Assembly (NCBI RefSeq): GCF_900699015.1
Contig: NZ_LR217737.1
Location: forward strand, 124,001 to 188,000
Direction: 5' to 3'
Source of the DNA: Erwinia_E haradaeae_E
GTDB taxonomy: Bacteria; Pseudomonadota; Gammaproteobacteria; Enterobacterales; Enterobacteriaceae
DNA length: 64,000 nt
The position numbers were made by a program, and so were the translations under genes. This document shows positions 1 through 9,393 of this stretch, piece by piece (the first letter of the stretch is position 1; each line of letters begins with the position of its first letter). The notes under the pieces are model-generated. The model searched no databases. It saw only the letters and a list, made by a program, of their open reading frames with translations, and was not told the origin of the DNA.

Positions 1-416
1 ATTCTTACTAGAACCTATATAAACATAAAATTAATTATGGTTAAATAAATCTTAGTACATTGCTAATAAATATAGAGTGTATAGTGATAAAGTAGCAATT
101 AGTCATATTTAATCAAGTATTTTATTTATTGCACTGTTTGAAGTAAATAATTAGTAGCGCATGTATATTAGTCTGAGAATATAGATGTTATAAGTTATAT
201 CTATCGATATATCTTAGAAATATGATAAGGATTATTGTTTTTGAAAAAATAAAAATAATCTTATTAAGCAGCGATGCAAGAAATAATGTTTATTGTCGTT
301 ATTATCTATACTAATAGTATCTAAAATATAGATTTTATAAACTCTAATGGATCTTGGTATAATTCCTTATAATAAATAATTTTAATTAATTAGGAATGAA
401 ATAATATGATATAAGT
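1..416. other. gene-free AT-rich spacer
   Basis: No ORF with a ribosome-binding site and no RNA-like patch seen. It lies downstream of dadX, which is read leftward towards the window edge. Confidence 0.6.
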
Positions 417-1487
417 TTAATGTATTTTGATTGGCACTCGTTGGGATAATGAGCACATAATCTCATATCCTACGGTCCCCGCTTTTGAGGCAATATCATC
501 TATTTTTATATTGTCTCCCCATAATTCCACTGGGCTACCAAGACCAGTTTGAGGACAGTGAGTTAGATCAACAGCTAACATATCCATCATCACTGATCCA
601 ATAGTATGTGTAATCTCTTCACCTACTCTAATTGGTGTTCCAGACGGAGCATGGCGTGGATAGCCATCAGCATAGCCGCATGCAACTATCCCAATACGCT
701 GTTTATATGGTGCACGATAGTGATGGGTGTAACCTATAGTTGCTCCTGTTGGAATTTCTTGTATGGCAATAACTTTGCTTGTTAGGTTCATAACAGGTTT
801 TAAACCAGTATGAGCAATATGATTCCAGGAACCTCCTGGAGAGGCGCCATACAGCATAATTCCAGGGCGAATCCAATCATAATGTGTGTTAGGATGCCAT
901 AGAGTTGCAGCAGAGTTAGCTAGTGACTGTTGGCATTTTAATCCGATCGCTGCTTTTTTTATTTTTTGCATAGATTCAGTAACGCCATAAAGGCTCTCAG
1001 CTGTAGGGAAATGTGACATGAGAGTCAGTTTGCCAATATTTTTGAATGACTGTAGTTGATGCCAGGTCTTATTGATTTCATGAGGATGAAAACCAAGACG
1101 ATTCATGCCGCAGTTAATTTTAAGATAAATATCAACTGGAGATGAGAGTTTAGATTGTTCTAATATTTTAATCTGCCACTGACTATGTATAGTAGTGGTT
1201 AAGGAATATTGATTAATAATTTTTAGATCATCTGGTTCAAAGAAACCTTCTAATAGTAGGATTGGTTTATCCCAGCCATGGTGACGTATTAAAATTGCTT
1301 CATCTAAGTTGAGTAAGGCAAAACCATCTGCTTTGATTAAACTTTTCAAGACATTCTTAATACCGTGTCCATAGGCATTAGCTTTTATTACTGCCCAAAT
1401 ACGTGAAGTAGGGGCCAAATGGCGCGTTATAGCAAGATTATTTTTTAATGCATTGTGACTAATCGTAGCTATAATAGGACGAGGCAT
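417..1487 (-). CDS. dadX: alanine racemase, DadX type
   Basis: PLP enzyme that interconverts L- and D-alanine in the cytoplasm; D-alanine is needed for peptidoglycan. The 356-residue protein has the PLP lysine at K35 in VIKANAYGHG and the second catalytic base Y253 in IGYTHHY; GYADGYPRHAPSGTP follows. The sequence matches E. coli DadX far better than Alr along its length (for example DGFALLNLDEA, NSAATLWHP, GTVGYE), and its length equals DadX (356). The start ATG is preceded by AAAGGAAA. It stands alone: the usual partner dadA (D-amino acid dehydrogenase) is not next to it, so its role is probably cell wall synthesis rather than alanine breakdown (inference). No damage seen. Confidence 0.95.
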   Translation of the reverse strand: MPRPIIATISHNALKNNLAITRHLAPTSRIWAVIKANAYGHGIKNVLKSLIKADGFALLNLDEAILIRHHGWDKPILLLEGFFEPDDLKIINQYSLTTTIHSQWQIKILEQSKLSSPVDIYLKINCGMNRLGFHPHEINKTWHQLQSFKNIGKLTLMSHFPTAESLYGVTESMQKIKKAAIGLKCQQSLANSAATLWHPNTHYDWIRPGIMLYGASPGGSWNHIAHTGLKPVMNLTSKVIAIQEIPTGATIGYTHHYRAPYKQRIGIVACGYADGYPRHAPSGTPIRVGEEITHTIGSVMMDMLAVDLTHCPQTGLGSPVELWGDNIKIDDIASKAGTVGYEIMCSLSQRVPIKIH

Positions 1488-2089
1488 AAAGTTTCCTTTT
1501 TAGAGTAAATTAATATAGTGATATGTCTACAATTTAATATCATTTTGAATAGATAGCGTTATGTTAAATATTGTAATTTATGTATATAGATACATATGAA
1601 TTAGTTATTTAAAGAGCAGTATTGATTAAATATTATACATAGAATCTAATTATTTAAATCTATTATTCATAATAATTAATAGATTCACTCTGTTTCTAGA
1701 TACTGAAAATTATTTTTTAAACATATAGAACTAGAATTAGTTTCTAATAGATTGGAGTATATTTATATTATTTATACTTAGATGATTCAGAATCAATGAT
1801 GAATTTATTAGAATTATTGATACAACAGTTGAACCTATACTGATCTGTATTCTTATAGTCATTTATCTATAGGATAATTTTTGGATAAATTTATGATCTC
1901 TAATGTATTTTACGTTAGTATTTTCTCGTTAAACAGTTACAAAAGGAGATTTATTGTTATAAACATTACAGATTCTAGAAATGGGTAGAATAGGATAAAA
2001 ATTTTATGTGTATTTCTTGAAAATACGTAAATAATAATGAATTTTTATGTTAGTTTTTTATTTTTTTGCATTTTTCAATGGGGCCCGCC
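1488..2089. other. dnaA upstream spacer
   Basis: AT-rich region between divergent dadX and dnaA. It should hold the dnaA promoter, but I see no convincing -35/-10 pair and no TTATNCACA DnaA box, so neither dnaA autoregulation nor an origin can be supported here. Confidence 0.5.
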
Positions 2090-3481
2090 GTGTCACTTAT
2101 ACTTTGGCAACAGTGTCTTACCTGTCTGCAGGATGAATTACCTGCCACTGAGTTTAGTATGTGGATACGACCCTTGCAGGCTGAGCTCAATGATAATACA
2201 TTAGCTTTATATGCACCAAATCGTTTTGTACTCGATTGGGTTAGGGATAAGTATCTATCTAACATCAATGCTCTTCTAAATAATTTTGGTGGTGTGAATG
2301 TTCCTTTTATACGTTTTGAAGTAGGGAGAAAACCTACCCCTAAAATAATTAGAGAATCGAGTATTTCTGATAGAGAGATGATAAGAGCTAAGACAGGTAA
2401 GTTTCTGATATCAAGCTGTAGTAGTTGGGATACTTGTGCCACGTTATCTCGTTGTTTTAATCGTTCTAATTTGAACATGAAGCATAATTTCGATAACTTT
2501 GTTGAGGGCAAATCAAATCAACTAGCGCGTGCTGCAGCTTATCAGGTTGCTTCTAATCCTGGTGGATTATATAATCCTTTGTTTCTTTATGGTGGGACAG
2601 GGCTTGGTAAAACTCATCTCTTACATGCGGTAGGCAACAGTATTATTTCTAGTAAATCTAATTCCGAAGTAGTCTATATGCATTCTGAGCGTTTTGTTCA
2701 AAATATGGTGAAGGCGCTACAAAATAATGAAATTGAAGAGTTTAAACGTTATTATCGTTCAGTAAAGGCACTATTAATTGATGATATTCAATTCTTTGCT
2801 AATAAAGAACGATCTCAAGAAGAGTTTTTTCATACATTTAATGCGCTACTTGAAGGTAATCAACAGGTGATTTTAACTTCTGATCGTTATCCAAAAGACA
2901 TTAATGGAGTTGAGGATCGCTTGACATCACGTTTTGGATGGGGGTTAACAGTAGCTATTGACCCACCAGAACTTGAAACACGGATAGCAATTTTGATGAA
3001 GAAAGCTAATGAAAATAATATCTCTTTGCCAGTAGAAGTTGCATGTTTTATTGCTAAAAAGCTACGGTCTAATGTACGAGAACTAGAAGGAGCACTTAAT
3101 CGTGTGATTGCTAACGCTAGATTGATGCAGCGTTCAATAACCATTGATTTTGTACGTGAAGCTCTTCGTGATTTACTAGCCTTAGAAGACAAACTAGTAA
3201 CTATTGATACAATTCAAAAGACGGTAGCTCAGTATTATCAAATTCAAGTAGGTGATCTCTTGTCAAAACGTCGATCGCGTTCGGTAGCACGTCCTCGCCA
3301 GATGGCAATGGCCATGGCTAAGGAGTTGACAAATCACAGTTTACCGGAAATTGGTGATGCCTTTGGGGGTCGTGACCATACAACTGTTCTACATGCATGT
3401 CGAAAAATTGAGCAGTTGAATGAAGAAAGTTTAGATATTCAAGAAGATTTCTCAAATCTTATTAGAACTTTATCCTCTTGA
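2090..3481 (+). CDS. dnaA: chromosomal replication initiator DnaA
   Basis: AAA+ ATPase that binds DnaA boxes, melts the origin and loads DnaB. I choose the GTG at 2090 (463 aa): the protein then begins VSLILWQQC like E. coli DnaA, which also uses GTG, and it is preceded by TGGGGCCCGCC. A TTG at 2066 and an ATG at 2078 are in frame but would add unrelated residues. With this start, domain I is residues 1-80, a linker poorly conserved with E. coli spans about 85-130, Walker A GGTGLGKT is 168-175, Walker B LLIDD 228-232, and the DNA-binding signature GGRDHTTVLHAC 426-437. All key residues are intact. dnaN follows after 23 bp, so the pair is probably one transcript. Many reduced symbionts have lost dnaA; this one keeps it. 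Confidence 0.97.
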   Translation: MSLILWQQCLTCLQDELPATEFSMWIRPLQAELNDNTLALYAPNRFVLDWVRDKYLSNINALLNNFGGVNVPFIRFEVGRKPTPKIIRESSISDREMIRAKTGKFLISSCSSWDTCATLSRCFNRSNLNMKHNFDNFVEGKSNQLARAAAYQVASNPGGLYNPLFLYGGTGLGKTHLLHAVGNSIISSKSNSEVVYMHSERFVQNMVKALQNNEIEEFKRYYRSVKALLIDDIQFFANKERSQEEFFHTFNALLEGNQQVILTSDRYPKDINGVEDRLTSRFGWGLTVAIDPPELETRIAILMKKANENNISLPVEVACFIAKKLRSNVRELEGALNRVIANARLMQRSITIDFVREALRDLLALEDKLVTIDTIQKTVAQYYQIQVGDLLSKRRSRSVARPRQMAMAMAKELTNHSLPEIGDAFGGRDHTTVLHACRKIEQLNEESLDIQEDFSNLIRTLSS

Positions 3482-3504
3482 TTTAGAAGATAGTTGCTTA
3501 AATT

Positions 3505-4605
3505 ATGAAATTTATTATTGAACGTGACTTGTTACTAAAACCTTTGCAACAAGTCATCAGTCTCTTAAGTGGACGTCCTATACTACCTATTCTTAATAAT
3601 TTGTTACTAGAAGTTGTAGAAGGTAGCTTGGTTCTTACTGGTACTGATTTAGAAATGGAAATGGTAGCACGACTTGCTTTGAAGGAAGAACACCAAATAG
3701 GATCGATTACCATTCCAGGTCGTAAATTTTTTGATATTTGTCGTAGTCTTCCGGAAGGTGTTAATATTACAGTGATACTGGAAGATATAAGAATATTAGT
3801 ACGGTCTGGGCGTAGTCGATTTTCTCTTTCAACTTTGCCATCTAGTTCTTTTCCAAATTTAGAGGACTTGAGGAGTGAGGTTGAATTTTCAGTGCAACAA
3901 GTTATTATAAAACGCTTAATTGACGCAACACAATTTTCTATGGCTCATCAAGATGTCCGTTATTATTTAAACGGTATGTTATTTGAAACTGGAGGTGAAG
4001 TATTACGGACCGTTGCTACCGATGGACATCGGTTGGCAATATGTTCTATGTTAGTTGAAGAGTCATTACCAAATTACTCAGTGATTGTTCCACGCAAAGG
4101 TGTAATAGAGCTTGCACGTCTTTTAGATAGCAGAAAAGGTCTTATTAGAATTCAAATGGGTAGGAACAATATTCGTGTTCATGTCGGTCATTTTGTTTTT
4201 ACTTCTAAACTCGTTGATGGTAAATTTCCAGATTATAGGCGTGTATTACCAAATGATCCTGATAAAATTTTGTATGCTGATTGTAATTTACTGAAACAAT
4301 CTTTATCTAGAGCAGCAATTCTTTCCAATGAGAAATCGCGTGCGGTTCGGATATATATTAGTCTGAATCACATGAAGATCACAGCTAACAATCCTGAACA
4401 GGAGGAAGTAGAAGAAATGTTAGATGTGCTATACAGTGGTATTGATCTTGAAATAGGTTTGAATGTTAGTTATGTTTTAGATGCTCTCAATGTTTTAAAG
4501 TGTCAGAATGTTTGTCTCCTGCTAACTGATTCTATTTCTGGTGTTAAAATTGAAGATACAATGAGCCCATCTGCTAGCTATATTATTATGCCAATGCGAT
4601 TGTAA
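3505..4605 (+). CDS. dnaN: DNA polymerase III sliding clamp, beta subunit
   Basis: Ring-shaped processivity clamp that tethers DNA polymerase III and other repair and replication proteins to DNA. 366 residues, the same length as in E. coli, and collinear throughout, from MKFIIERDLLLKPLQQV to the C-terminal VMPMRL-like end (IMPMRL) that closes the protein-binding groove. Conserved blocks include LTGTDLEMEMVAR, QDVRYYLNGMLFE, VATDGHRLA and KLVDGKFPDYRRVLP. It follows dnaA by 23 bp. In E. coli the next gene is recF; here recF is absent and gyrB begins 90 bp later. Confidence 0.97.
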   Translation: MKFIIERDLLLKPLQQVISLLSGRPILPILNNLLLEVVEGSLVLTGTDLEMEMVARLALKEEHQIGSITIPGRKFFDICRSLPEGVNITVILEDIRILVRSGRSRFSLSTLPSSSFPNLEDLRSEVEFSVQQVIIKRLIDATQFSMAHQDVRYYLNGMLFETGGEVLRTVATDGHRLAICSMLVEESLPNYSVIVPRKGVIELARLLDSRKGLIRIQMGRNNIRVHVGHFVFTSKLVDGKFPDYRRVLPNDPDKILYADCNLLKQSLSRAAILSNEKSRAVRIYISLNHMKITANNPEQEEVEEMLDVLYSGIDLEIGLNVSYVLDALNVLKCQNVCLLLTDSISGVKIEDTMSPSASYIIMPMRL

Positions 4606-4615
4606 GTTATTTACT

Positions 4616-4670
4616 ATACTGTTAAACAGTATCTGTTTAAGATACAGGCAATGAAACGGTGATTTCACCG
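4616..4670 (+). promoter_or_regulatory. paired hairpins in the gyrB leader
   Basis: Between dnaN and gyrB there is an 8-bp dyad ATACTGTT/AACAGTAT (4616-4632, one central base) and then the GC-rich CGGTGA-TT-TCACCG (4657-4670), directly followed by GGAAG, a ribosome-binding-like run, 6 nt before the ATG at 4681. They could end dnaN transcription weakly or shape gyrB translation; neither is shown. Confidence 0.35.
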
Positions 4671-4695
4671 GAAGATAAAAATGCGAGAAAATTTG

Positions 4696-7104
4696 ATGCC
4701 GAATATTTATAATTCCTCTAGTATTAGGGTTTTAAAGGGGTTAGATGCAGTACGAAAACGTCCTGGTATGTATATTGGTGATACAGATGATGGTACCGGT
4801 CTGCATCACATGGTATTTGAGGTCGTAGATAATGCTATTGATGAAGTTCTTGCCGGCTATTGCTCAAGTATTGTTGTTACAATTTATCCTGATTATTCTG
4901 TATCTGTACAAGATAATGGGCGAGGAATTCCTACTGGATTACATGAGGAAGAAGGAATTTCTGCTGCTGAAGTAATTATGACCATTCTTCATGCTGGTGG
5001 TAAATTTGATGATAACTCTTATAAAGTTTCTGGTGGGTTACATGGTGTAGGTATTTCTGTAGTCAATGCTCTATCTAAAAAATTAGAGCTAACAATTTGG
5101 CGTGAAGGTAAGGTGTATCATCAGATTTATATGCATGGTGTTCCACAAGCTCCGTTAGATGTTATAGGAGACTCAGAGTTAACAGGAACCTGTGTACGAT
5201 TTTGGCCAAGTCATAAAACATTTACCAATATACTTGATATTGAATATCAAATTTTAGAAAGACGATTACAAGAATTATCATTTCTTAATTCTGGGGTGAT
5301 TATTAAATTAGAAGATCTTCGTGATGGGAAAAAGAATCTTTATCATTATAAAGGAGGTATTCAAGCATTTGTTCAGCATCTCAATCAGAATAAAACGCCA
5401 ATTCATCCTAATATATTTTATTTTTCTACCAAGAAAAACAATATTGGTATAGAAATAGCATTGCAGTGGAATAATGGTTTTCAGGAGAGTATTTATTGTT
5501 TTACCAACAATATTCCACAGCGTGAAGGTGGAACTCACCTTGCTGGCTTTCGTACTTCTATGACCCGTACTCTTAATTTATATATGGATAAAGAAGGATA
5601 TACAAAGAAAGCTAAAGTGAACACTACAGGGGATGATGCTCGAGAAGGTTTAATTGCAGTGGTATCCATTCAAGCACCAGATCCAAAATTTTCATCACAA
5701 ACAAAAGATAAACTTGTATCTTCTGAAGTTAAAGTAGTAGTTGAGCAGCAAATGAATGAACTTCTCTTTGCGTACCTTCTAGAGCATCCATCTGATGCAA
5801 AAATTATAGTGGGGAAAATCATTGATGCCGCACGAGCACGCGAAGCGGCTCGACGAGTACGTGAAATAACACGTCGTAAGGGTATGCTCGATTTTTCTAG
5901 TTTATCTGGTAAGCTAGCAGATTGCCAAGAGAGAAATCCAGCTTTTTCTGAAATCTACTTAGTAGAAGGGGATTCCGCTGGAGGTTCTGCTAAGCAAGGA
6001 CGTAATCGTAAAACTCAAGCTATTCTTCCCTTAAAGGGGAAGATTCTTAATGTAGAAAAGGCGCGTTTTCATAAGATGTTAGCTTCTCAGGAAGTGGCTA
6101 CTTTGATTACTGCTTTAGGTTGTGGGATCGGTCAAGATGAATATAATCCAGATAAGTTACGATATCACAATATTATAATTATGACTGATGCCGATATAGA
6201 TGGAGCTCATATTCGCACACTACTATTAACTTTTTTTTATCGACAAATGCCAGAAATTATTGAACGTGGGCATCTTTATATAGCACAGCCTCCACTTTAT
6301 AAGGTAAAGAGAGGTAAAAAAGAGCAGTATATTAAGGATGATGAGGAGATGGAGCGGTATCAAATGGCCACAGCTCTTGAATCTGCTATCCTTTATGTTG
6401 GAAGGGAAGGGTTATCATTCACTGGCGAAAAATTAGAAAATTTAGTTTCTTCTTTTTATCGTACACGGAAAATAATAGAAAAATTGGAGTATCTCTATCC
6501 TTTATCGATTTTGAATGCACTTATTTATCATTCCACCTTACATAATTTGATAGATAAAGAAACAGTATATCATTGGTTAGAGACTTTGGTAAAGTATCTG
6601 AATTCTCATGATCAAGATGGTAGTAAATATAGAGGGATTATATCTGAAGATCATACATCGAATGTATTTATACCTATAATACGTGGACGTATATATGGTA
6701 TTGATATAGATTATTTTTTTGATCAGAAATTTATTTTTAGTGATGAGTATCGTAGAATTTGTTTTTTTGGTGAACAGGTTCGCGGTTTGCTGGGAAAGGA
6801 AGCATATATTAGACGTGGTGATCGGTATCAATATATTTTTAGTTTTGAGCAAGCTGTCAATTGGTTAGAAAATGAGTCACATCGTGGTCTTGTTATTCAA
6901 AGATATAAGGGTTTGGGAGAAATGAATCCAGATCAATTATGGGAAACTACGATGAATCCAGAGAAGCGACGGATGTTATTGATTACTATTGATGATGTGG
7001 TTGCTACTGATCAGATTTTTACTACTTTAATGGGTGATATAGTAGAACCGCGTCGTGTGTTTATTGAAGAAAATGCACTAAAGGTATCTAATCTTGATAT
7101 TTGA
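4696..7104 (+). CDS. gyrB: DNA gyrase subunit B
   Basis: ATPase subunit of gyrase, which with GyrA introduces negative supercoils. I place the start at ATG 4696 (802 aa; E. coli 804): MPNIYNSSSIRVLKG then aligns with the E. coli N-terminus and puts the catalytic residues at E. coli numbers, E42, N46 and D73 in the GHKL ATP pocket, E424 (EGDSAGG) and D498/D500 (DADIDGAH) in the TOPRIM metal site. An in-frame ATG at 4681 with GGAAG upstream is the alternative. The enterobacterial insert after the TOPRIM core is present (roughly 555-730), and the RYKGLGEMNPDQLWETTM tail is intact. gyrA is not in this window. Confidence 0.96.
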   Translation: MPNIYNSSSIRVLKGLDAVRKRPGMYIGDTDDGTGLHHMVFEVVDNAIDEVLAGYCSSIVVTIYPDYSVSVQDNGRGIPTGLHEEEGISAAEVIMTILHAGGKFDDNSYKVSGGLHGVGISVVNALSKKLELTIWREGKVYHQIYMHGVPQAPLDVIGDSELTGTCVRFWPSHKTFTNILDIEYQILERRLQELSFLNSGVIIKLEDLRDGKKNLYHYKGGIQAFVQHLNQNKTPIHPNIFYFSTKKNNIGIEIALQWNNGFQESIYCFTNNIPQREGGTHLAGFRTSMTRTLNLYMDKEGYTKKAKVNTTGDDAREGLIAVVSIQAPDPKFSSQTKDKLVSSEVKVVVEQQMNELLFAYLLEHPSDAKIIVGKIIDAARAREAARRVREITRRKGMLDFSSLSGKLADCQERNPAFSEIYLVEGDSAGGSAKQGRNRKTQAILPLKGKILNVEKARFHKMLASQEVATLITALGCGIGQDEYNPDKLRYHNIIIMTDADIDGAHIRTLLLTFFYRQMPEIIERGHLYIAQPPLYKVKRGKKEQYIKDDEEMERYQMATALESAILYVGREGLSFTGEKLENLVSSFYRTRKIIEKLEYLYPLSILNALIYHSTLHNLIDKETVYHWLETLVKYLNSHDQDGSKYRGIISEDHTSNVFIPIIRGRIYGIDIDYFFDQKFIFSDEYRRICFFGEQVRGLLGKEAYIRRGDRYQYIFSFEQAVNWLENESHRGLVIQRYKGLGEMNPDQLWETTMNPEKRRMLLITIDDVVATDQIFTTLMGDIVEPRRVFIEENALKVSNLDI

Positions 7105-7220
7105 ACAGAATGGGTTACTGAAGAGATTCGGTGTGTTTATATTCCTCATTGAGTTATTTTGTCAATAGTAAGATCGGTATACTAAGAATCATATATATTA
7201 GAGATAGGTATATGTTTCCA

Positions 7221-7245
7221 TAGTCTTTATCAACAGTAAAGACTA
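7221..7245 (+). terminator. probable gyrB terminator
   Basis: Perfect 9-bp stem TAGTCTTTA/TAAAGACTA with a 7-nt loop, 117 bp after the gyrB stop. The downstream run is only moderately T-rich, so termination strength is uncertain. Confidence 0.45.
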
Positions 7246-7338
7246 GTGGTGCTATTGTTATATTAAGCAGTACTGAGTTAGTGATGATTCAGAGTATAGT
7301 ATGAATATATATAAATATCATCTTATTTTGAGGATAGT

Positions 7339-8145
7339 ATGGCGATTAGGTTGATTGCAATTGATATGGATGGCACACTTTTAAATCCAAAATGTGAGAT
7401 TACACCACGAGTACAGCAGGCTATTCAAACAGCGCATAAAAAAGGAGTGGCTGTGGTTTTAGCTACTGGACGCCCATTTATTGGTATAGAGCGTTATTTA
7501 AAAGAGTTGGAATTAAATAGGGAAGGTCAGTATTGCATCACTAATAATGGCGCACTAGTTCAGACAACAATTAATGGAAAATGCCTGTTAGAGGTATTAT
7601 TGACTTTTGATGATTATCTTTATTTTGAACGATTATCCCGCCTATTGGATATTCATTTCCAAGCATTTAGTAAGATAGAGATGTTTACCTCCAATAAAAA
7701 TATTAGTAAATTTACTATTCGTGAAGCTTGGATGACTGGTATTCCTCTTAGTTATTGTGCAGTAAATGATATGAATTCTAATTTAACTTTCCCTAAGTTA
7801 ATGATGATTGGTTCTTCAGAACGTTTGGATTCTGTAGTTTCTAGTTTACCTCAGGTTGCAGTTGAACGTTTTAATATAATGAAAAGTGCGCCTTGTTATC
7901 TTGAGATTTTGAATAAACAAGCAAATAAAGGACTTAGTCTTTGTTTCTTAGCTAAGAGAATGGGATTCATTAGAGAAGAGGTAATGGCTATTGGTGATCA
8001 GGAAAATGATTTATCTATGTTAGAGTATGCAGGCATCAGTGTTGCGATGGGTAATAGTATTAAAAAAGTCAAAAAAGTGGCACAGATTGTGACTAAAAGC
8101 AATCAAGAAGATGGTGTAGCTAGGGTTATTGAGGATTTTTTATAG
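7339..8145 (+). CDS. yidA: HAD-family sugar-phosphate phosphatase YidA
   Basis: Cof-type haloacid dehalogenase-like phosphatase; the E. coli enzyme acts on several sugar phosphates. 268 residues (E. coli 270). Motif I is DMDGT with nucleophile D9 and D11; ATGRP is motif II; GDQENDLSML near the C-terminus is motif IV, which binds magnesium. The cap domain sits between motifs II and III, and the tail VTKSNQEDGVARVIE matches E. coli. The start ATG has GAGG 7 nt upstream. It follows gyrB as in E. coli, so the dnaA-dnaN-gyrB-yidA order is retained apart from the missing recF. The physiological substrate is unknown. Confidence 0.93.
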   Translation: MAIRLIAIDMDGTLLNPKCEITPRVQQAIQTAHKKGVAVVLATGRPFIGIERYLKELELNREGQYCITNNGALVQTTINGKCLLEVLLTFDDYLYFERLSRLLDIHFQAFSKIEMFTSNKNISKFTIREAWMTGIPLSYCAVNDMNSNLTFPKLMMIGSSERLDSVVSSLPQVAVERFNIMKSAPCYLEILNKQANKGLSLCFLAKRMGFIREEVMAIGDQENDLSMLEYAGISVAMGNSIKKVKKVAQIVTKSNQEDGVARVIEDFL

Positions 8146-8211
8146 ATTTCTTCATTAATAAATATTTAATATTTTTGTTTGATTGTATCTTTTTCTATGT
8201 TAATTTCTATT

Positions 8212-8241
8212 TCTTTACTCTCTCTAGTAAGAGAGTAAAGA
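8212..8241 (+). terminator. intrinsic terminator after yidA
   Basis: Perfect 12-bp stem (TCTTTACTCTCT with AGAGAGTAAAGA) and a 6-nt loop CTAGTA, 66 bp past the yidA stop, followed by TTTAATATT. One of the strongest hairpins in the window. Confidence 0.7.
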
Positions 8242-8721
8242 TTTAATATTAAGATTATTAAAATTTTGTATGATAATGAGATGTTTCATAGATAAAAGAT
8301 AGTTGATATAGATTGATTGTATTGTATATAGATACATTAGATCTAGAAATTTATTAGATAAAGTAATTGTTGTAAGTTTTATGATTCAGACAATAAGAGC
8401 GACTACTACTTTTAGTTTGATATCATATTTTCGATAGTAAGAGGTATAGTTATTATCTTCAATAGAAAGATAGAATATTAATACTATGATGTTTAGGTAA
8501 TTAGAGATTTTCTTCTTATATTCATATAGATAAAACATATTGCTATCTTGTTAGAATATAGATTGATAGATAATACTGTTGGTATTAAATAAAGATTTTG
8601 AATCTTGGAATTAAATTCTAAATTAATACTTATGTAGATCTATTATAGGGGGATGTTAGATTAAGATTAGATATGATCTATTTCTGTATAAATATCTACA
8701 TTGATAAATTAATTAGGTATA

Positions 8722-8749
8722 AAGTTTTACCCTATCTTGGGTAAAACTT
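8722..8749. promoter_or_regulatory. 11-bp perfect dyad upstream of the rpmH promoter
   Basis: AAGTTTTACCC and GGGTAAAACTT flank TATCTT. It ends 8 bp before the -35 box of the rpmH promoter. There is no T-run on either side, so it could be an operator-like site or the relic of a terminator. Confidence 0.35.
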
Positions 8750-8757
8750 GAAGTAGA

Positions 8758-8786
8758 TTGACTCCATGCTAGATTTTGATTATAAT
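8758..8786 (+). promoter_or_regulatory. sigma-70 promoter of rpmH
   Basis: TTGACT, a 17-bp spacer, then a perfect TATAAT. Transcription would start near 8793, giving a leader of about 84 nt before rpmH. It likely serves rpmH-rnpA-yidD-yidC. Confidence 0.75.
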
Positions 8787-8876
8787 AAATAAGATGCATC
8801 AAAGTTAATATGCTACATATTTACTATTTGTTAAGGATAGAATCTCTGTTCCACTTAAATTTAGGCAGCAATTTGA

Positions 8877-9026
8877 ATGAAACGAACTTTCCAACCATCG
8901 ATACTAAAGAGAAATCGTACACATGGTTTCCGTATGCGCATGGAACATAAAAATGGTCGTGATATCTTATCTCGTCGACGAGCTAAAGGTCGATCACGTC
9001 TTACTATCGTGAACAGTACACGATAA
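8877..9026 (+). CDS. rpmH: 50S ribosomal protein L34
   Basis: Small basic protein of the large ribosomal subunit. The 49-residue product begins MKRTFQPSILKRNRTHGFR and contains NGRDILSRRRAKGRSRLT, the L34 signature. It is three residues longer than E. coli L34 (46), with the C-terminus changed from VSK to IVNSTR. No strong ribosome-binding site is seen (AGGCAG about 10 nt before the ATG). rnpA follows after 7 bp, the classical rpmH-rnpA pairing. Confidence 0.96.
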   Translation: MKRTFQPSILKRNRTHGFRMRMEHKNGRDILSRRRAKGRSRLTIVNSTR

Positions 9027-9033
9027 TGACTCT

Positions 9034-9393
9034 ATGATGCGATTTAGATTTTCAAGGGACTTAAGACTCTTGACCGCTAGGCACTTTAATTTTGTTTTTG
9101 AGCATCCAAAGCGGATAAGTACTAGATATATAACTATTTTAAGTCGTTTCAATGAGTTAGCTCACCCAAGAATCGGATTAACCATTTCTAAGAAACATAT
9201 AAAGCATTCCTATGAGCGTAACCGAATTAAGAGATTAATGAGAGATAGCTTTCGTATACATCAATATCATTTGCTGGAGATGGATTTTATAGTTATAGCG
9301 AAGAGTGGTATTAATAAGATTGACAACAATACATTAACTGGGATCTTGGAGAGATTATGGTGCTATCATTATCGTTTGGATCAAAGATCCTGA
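9034..9393 (+). CDS. rnpA: ribonuclease P protein component
   Basis: Protein cofactor of RNase P, which trims the 5' end of tRNA precursors. 119 residues, as in E. coli. The RNA-binding motif ERNRIKRLMRDSFR and the preceding HPRIGLTISKKH are intact. Two adjacent ATG codons open the frame; the first (9034) gives the E. coli length. The end of the gene overlaps the start of yidD by 37 bp, so translation is likely coupled. The RNA subunit gene rnpB is not in this window. Confidence 0.95.
   Translation: MMRFRFSRDLRLLTARHFNFVFEHPKRISTRYITILSRFNELAHPRIGLTISKKHIKHSYERNRIKRLMRDSFRIHQYHLLEMDFIVIAKSGINKIDNNTLTGILERLWCYHYRLDQRS

Larger units (their letters stand above)
8146..8876. other. spacer with terminator, dyad and rpmH promoter
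   Basis: This 731-bp gap separates the dnaA-yidA block from rpmH. It holds a strong hairpin (8212-8241), a second dyad (8722-8749) and a sigma-70 promoter (8758-8786), listed separately. It probably contains a breakpoint of an ancestral inversion. Confidence 0.6.

Noticed and set aside
2050..2511. 153-codon minus-strand ORF over dnaA
   Set aside because: It lies opposite the conserved 5' part of dnaA and has no family resemblance; a shadow frame. The same holds for minus-strand frames at 2887-3192, 5308-5538 and 6577-6852.
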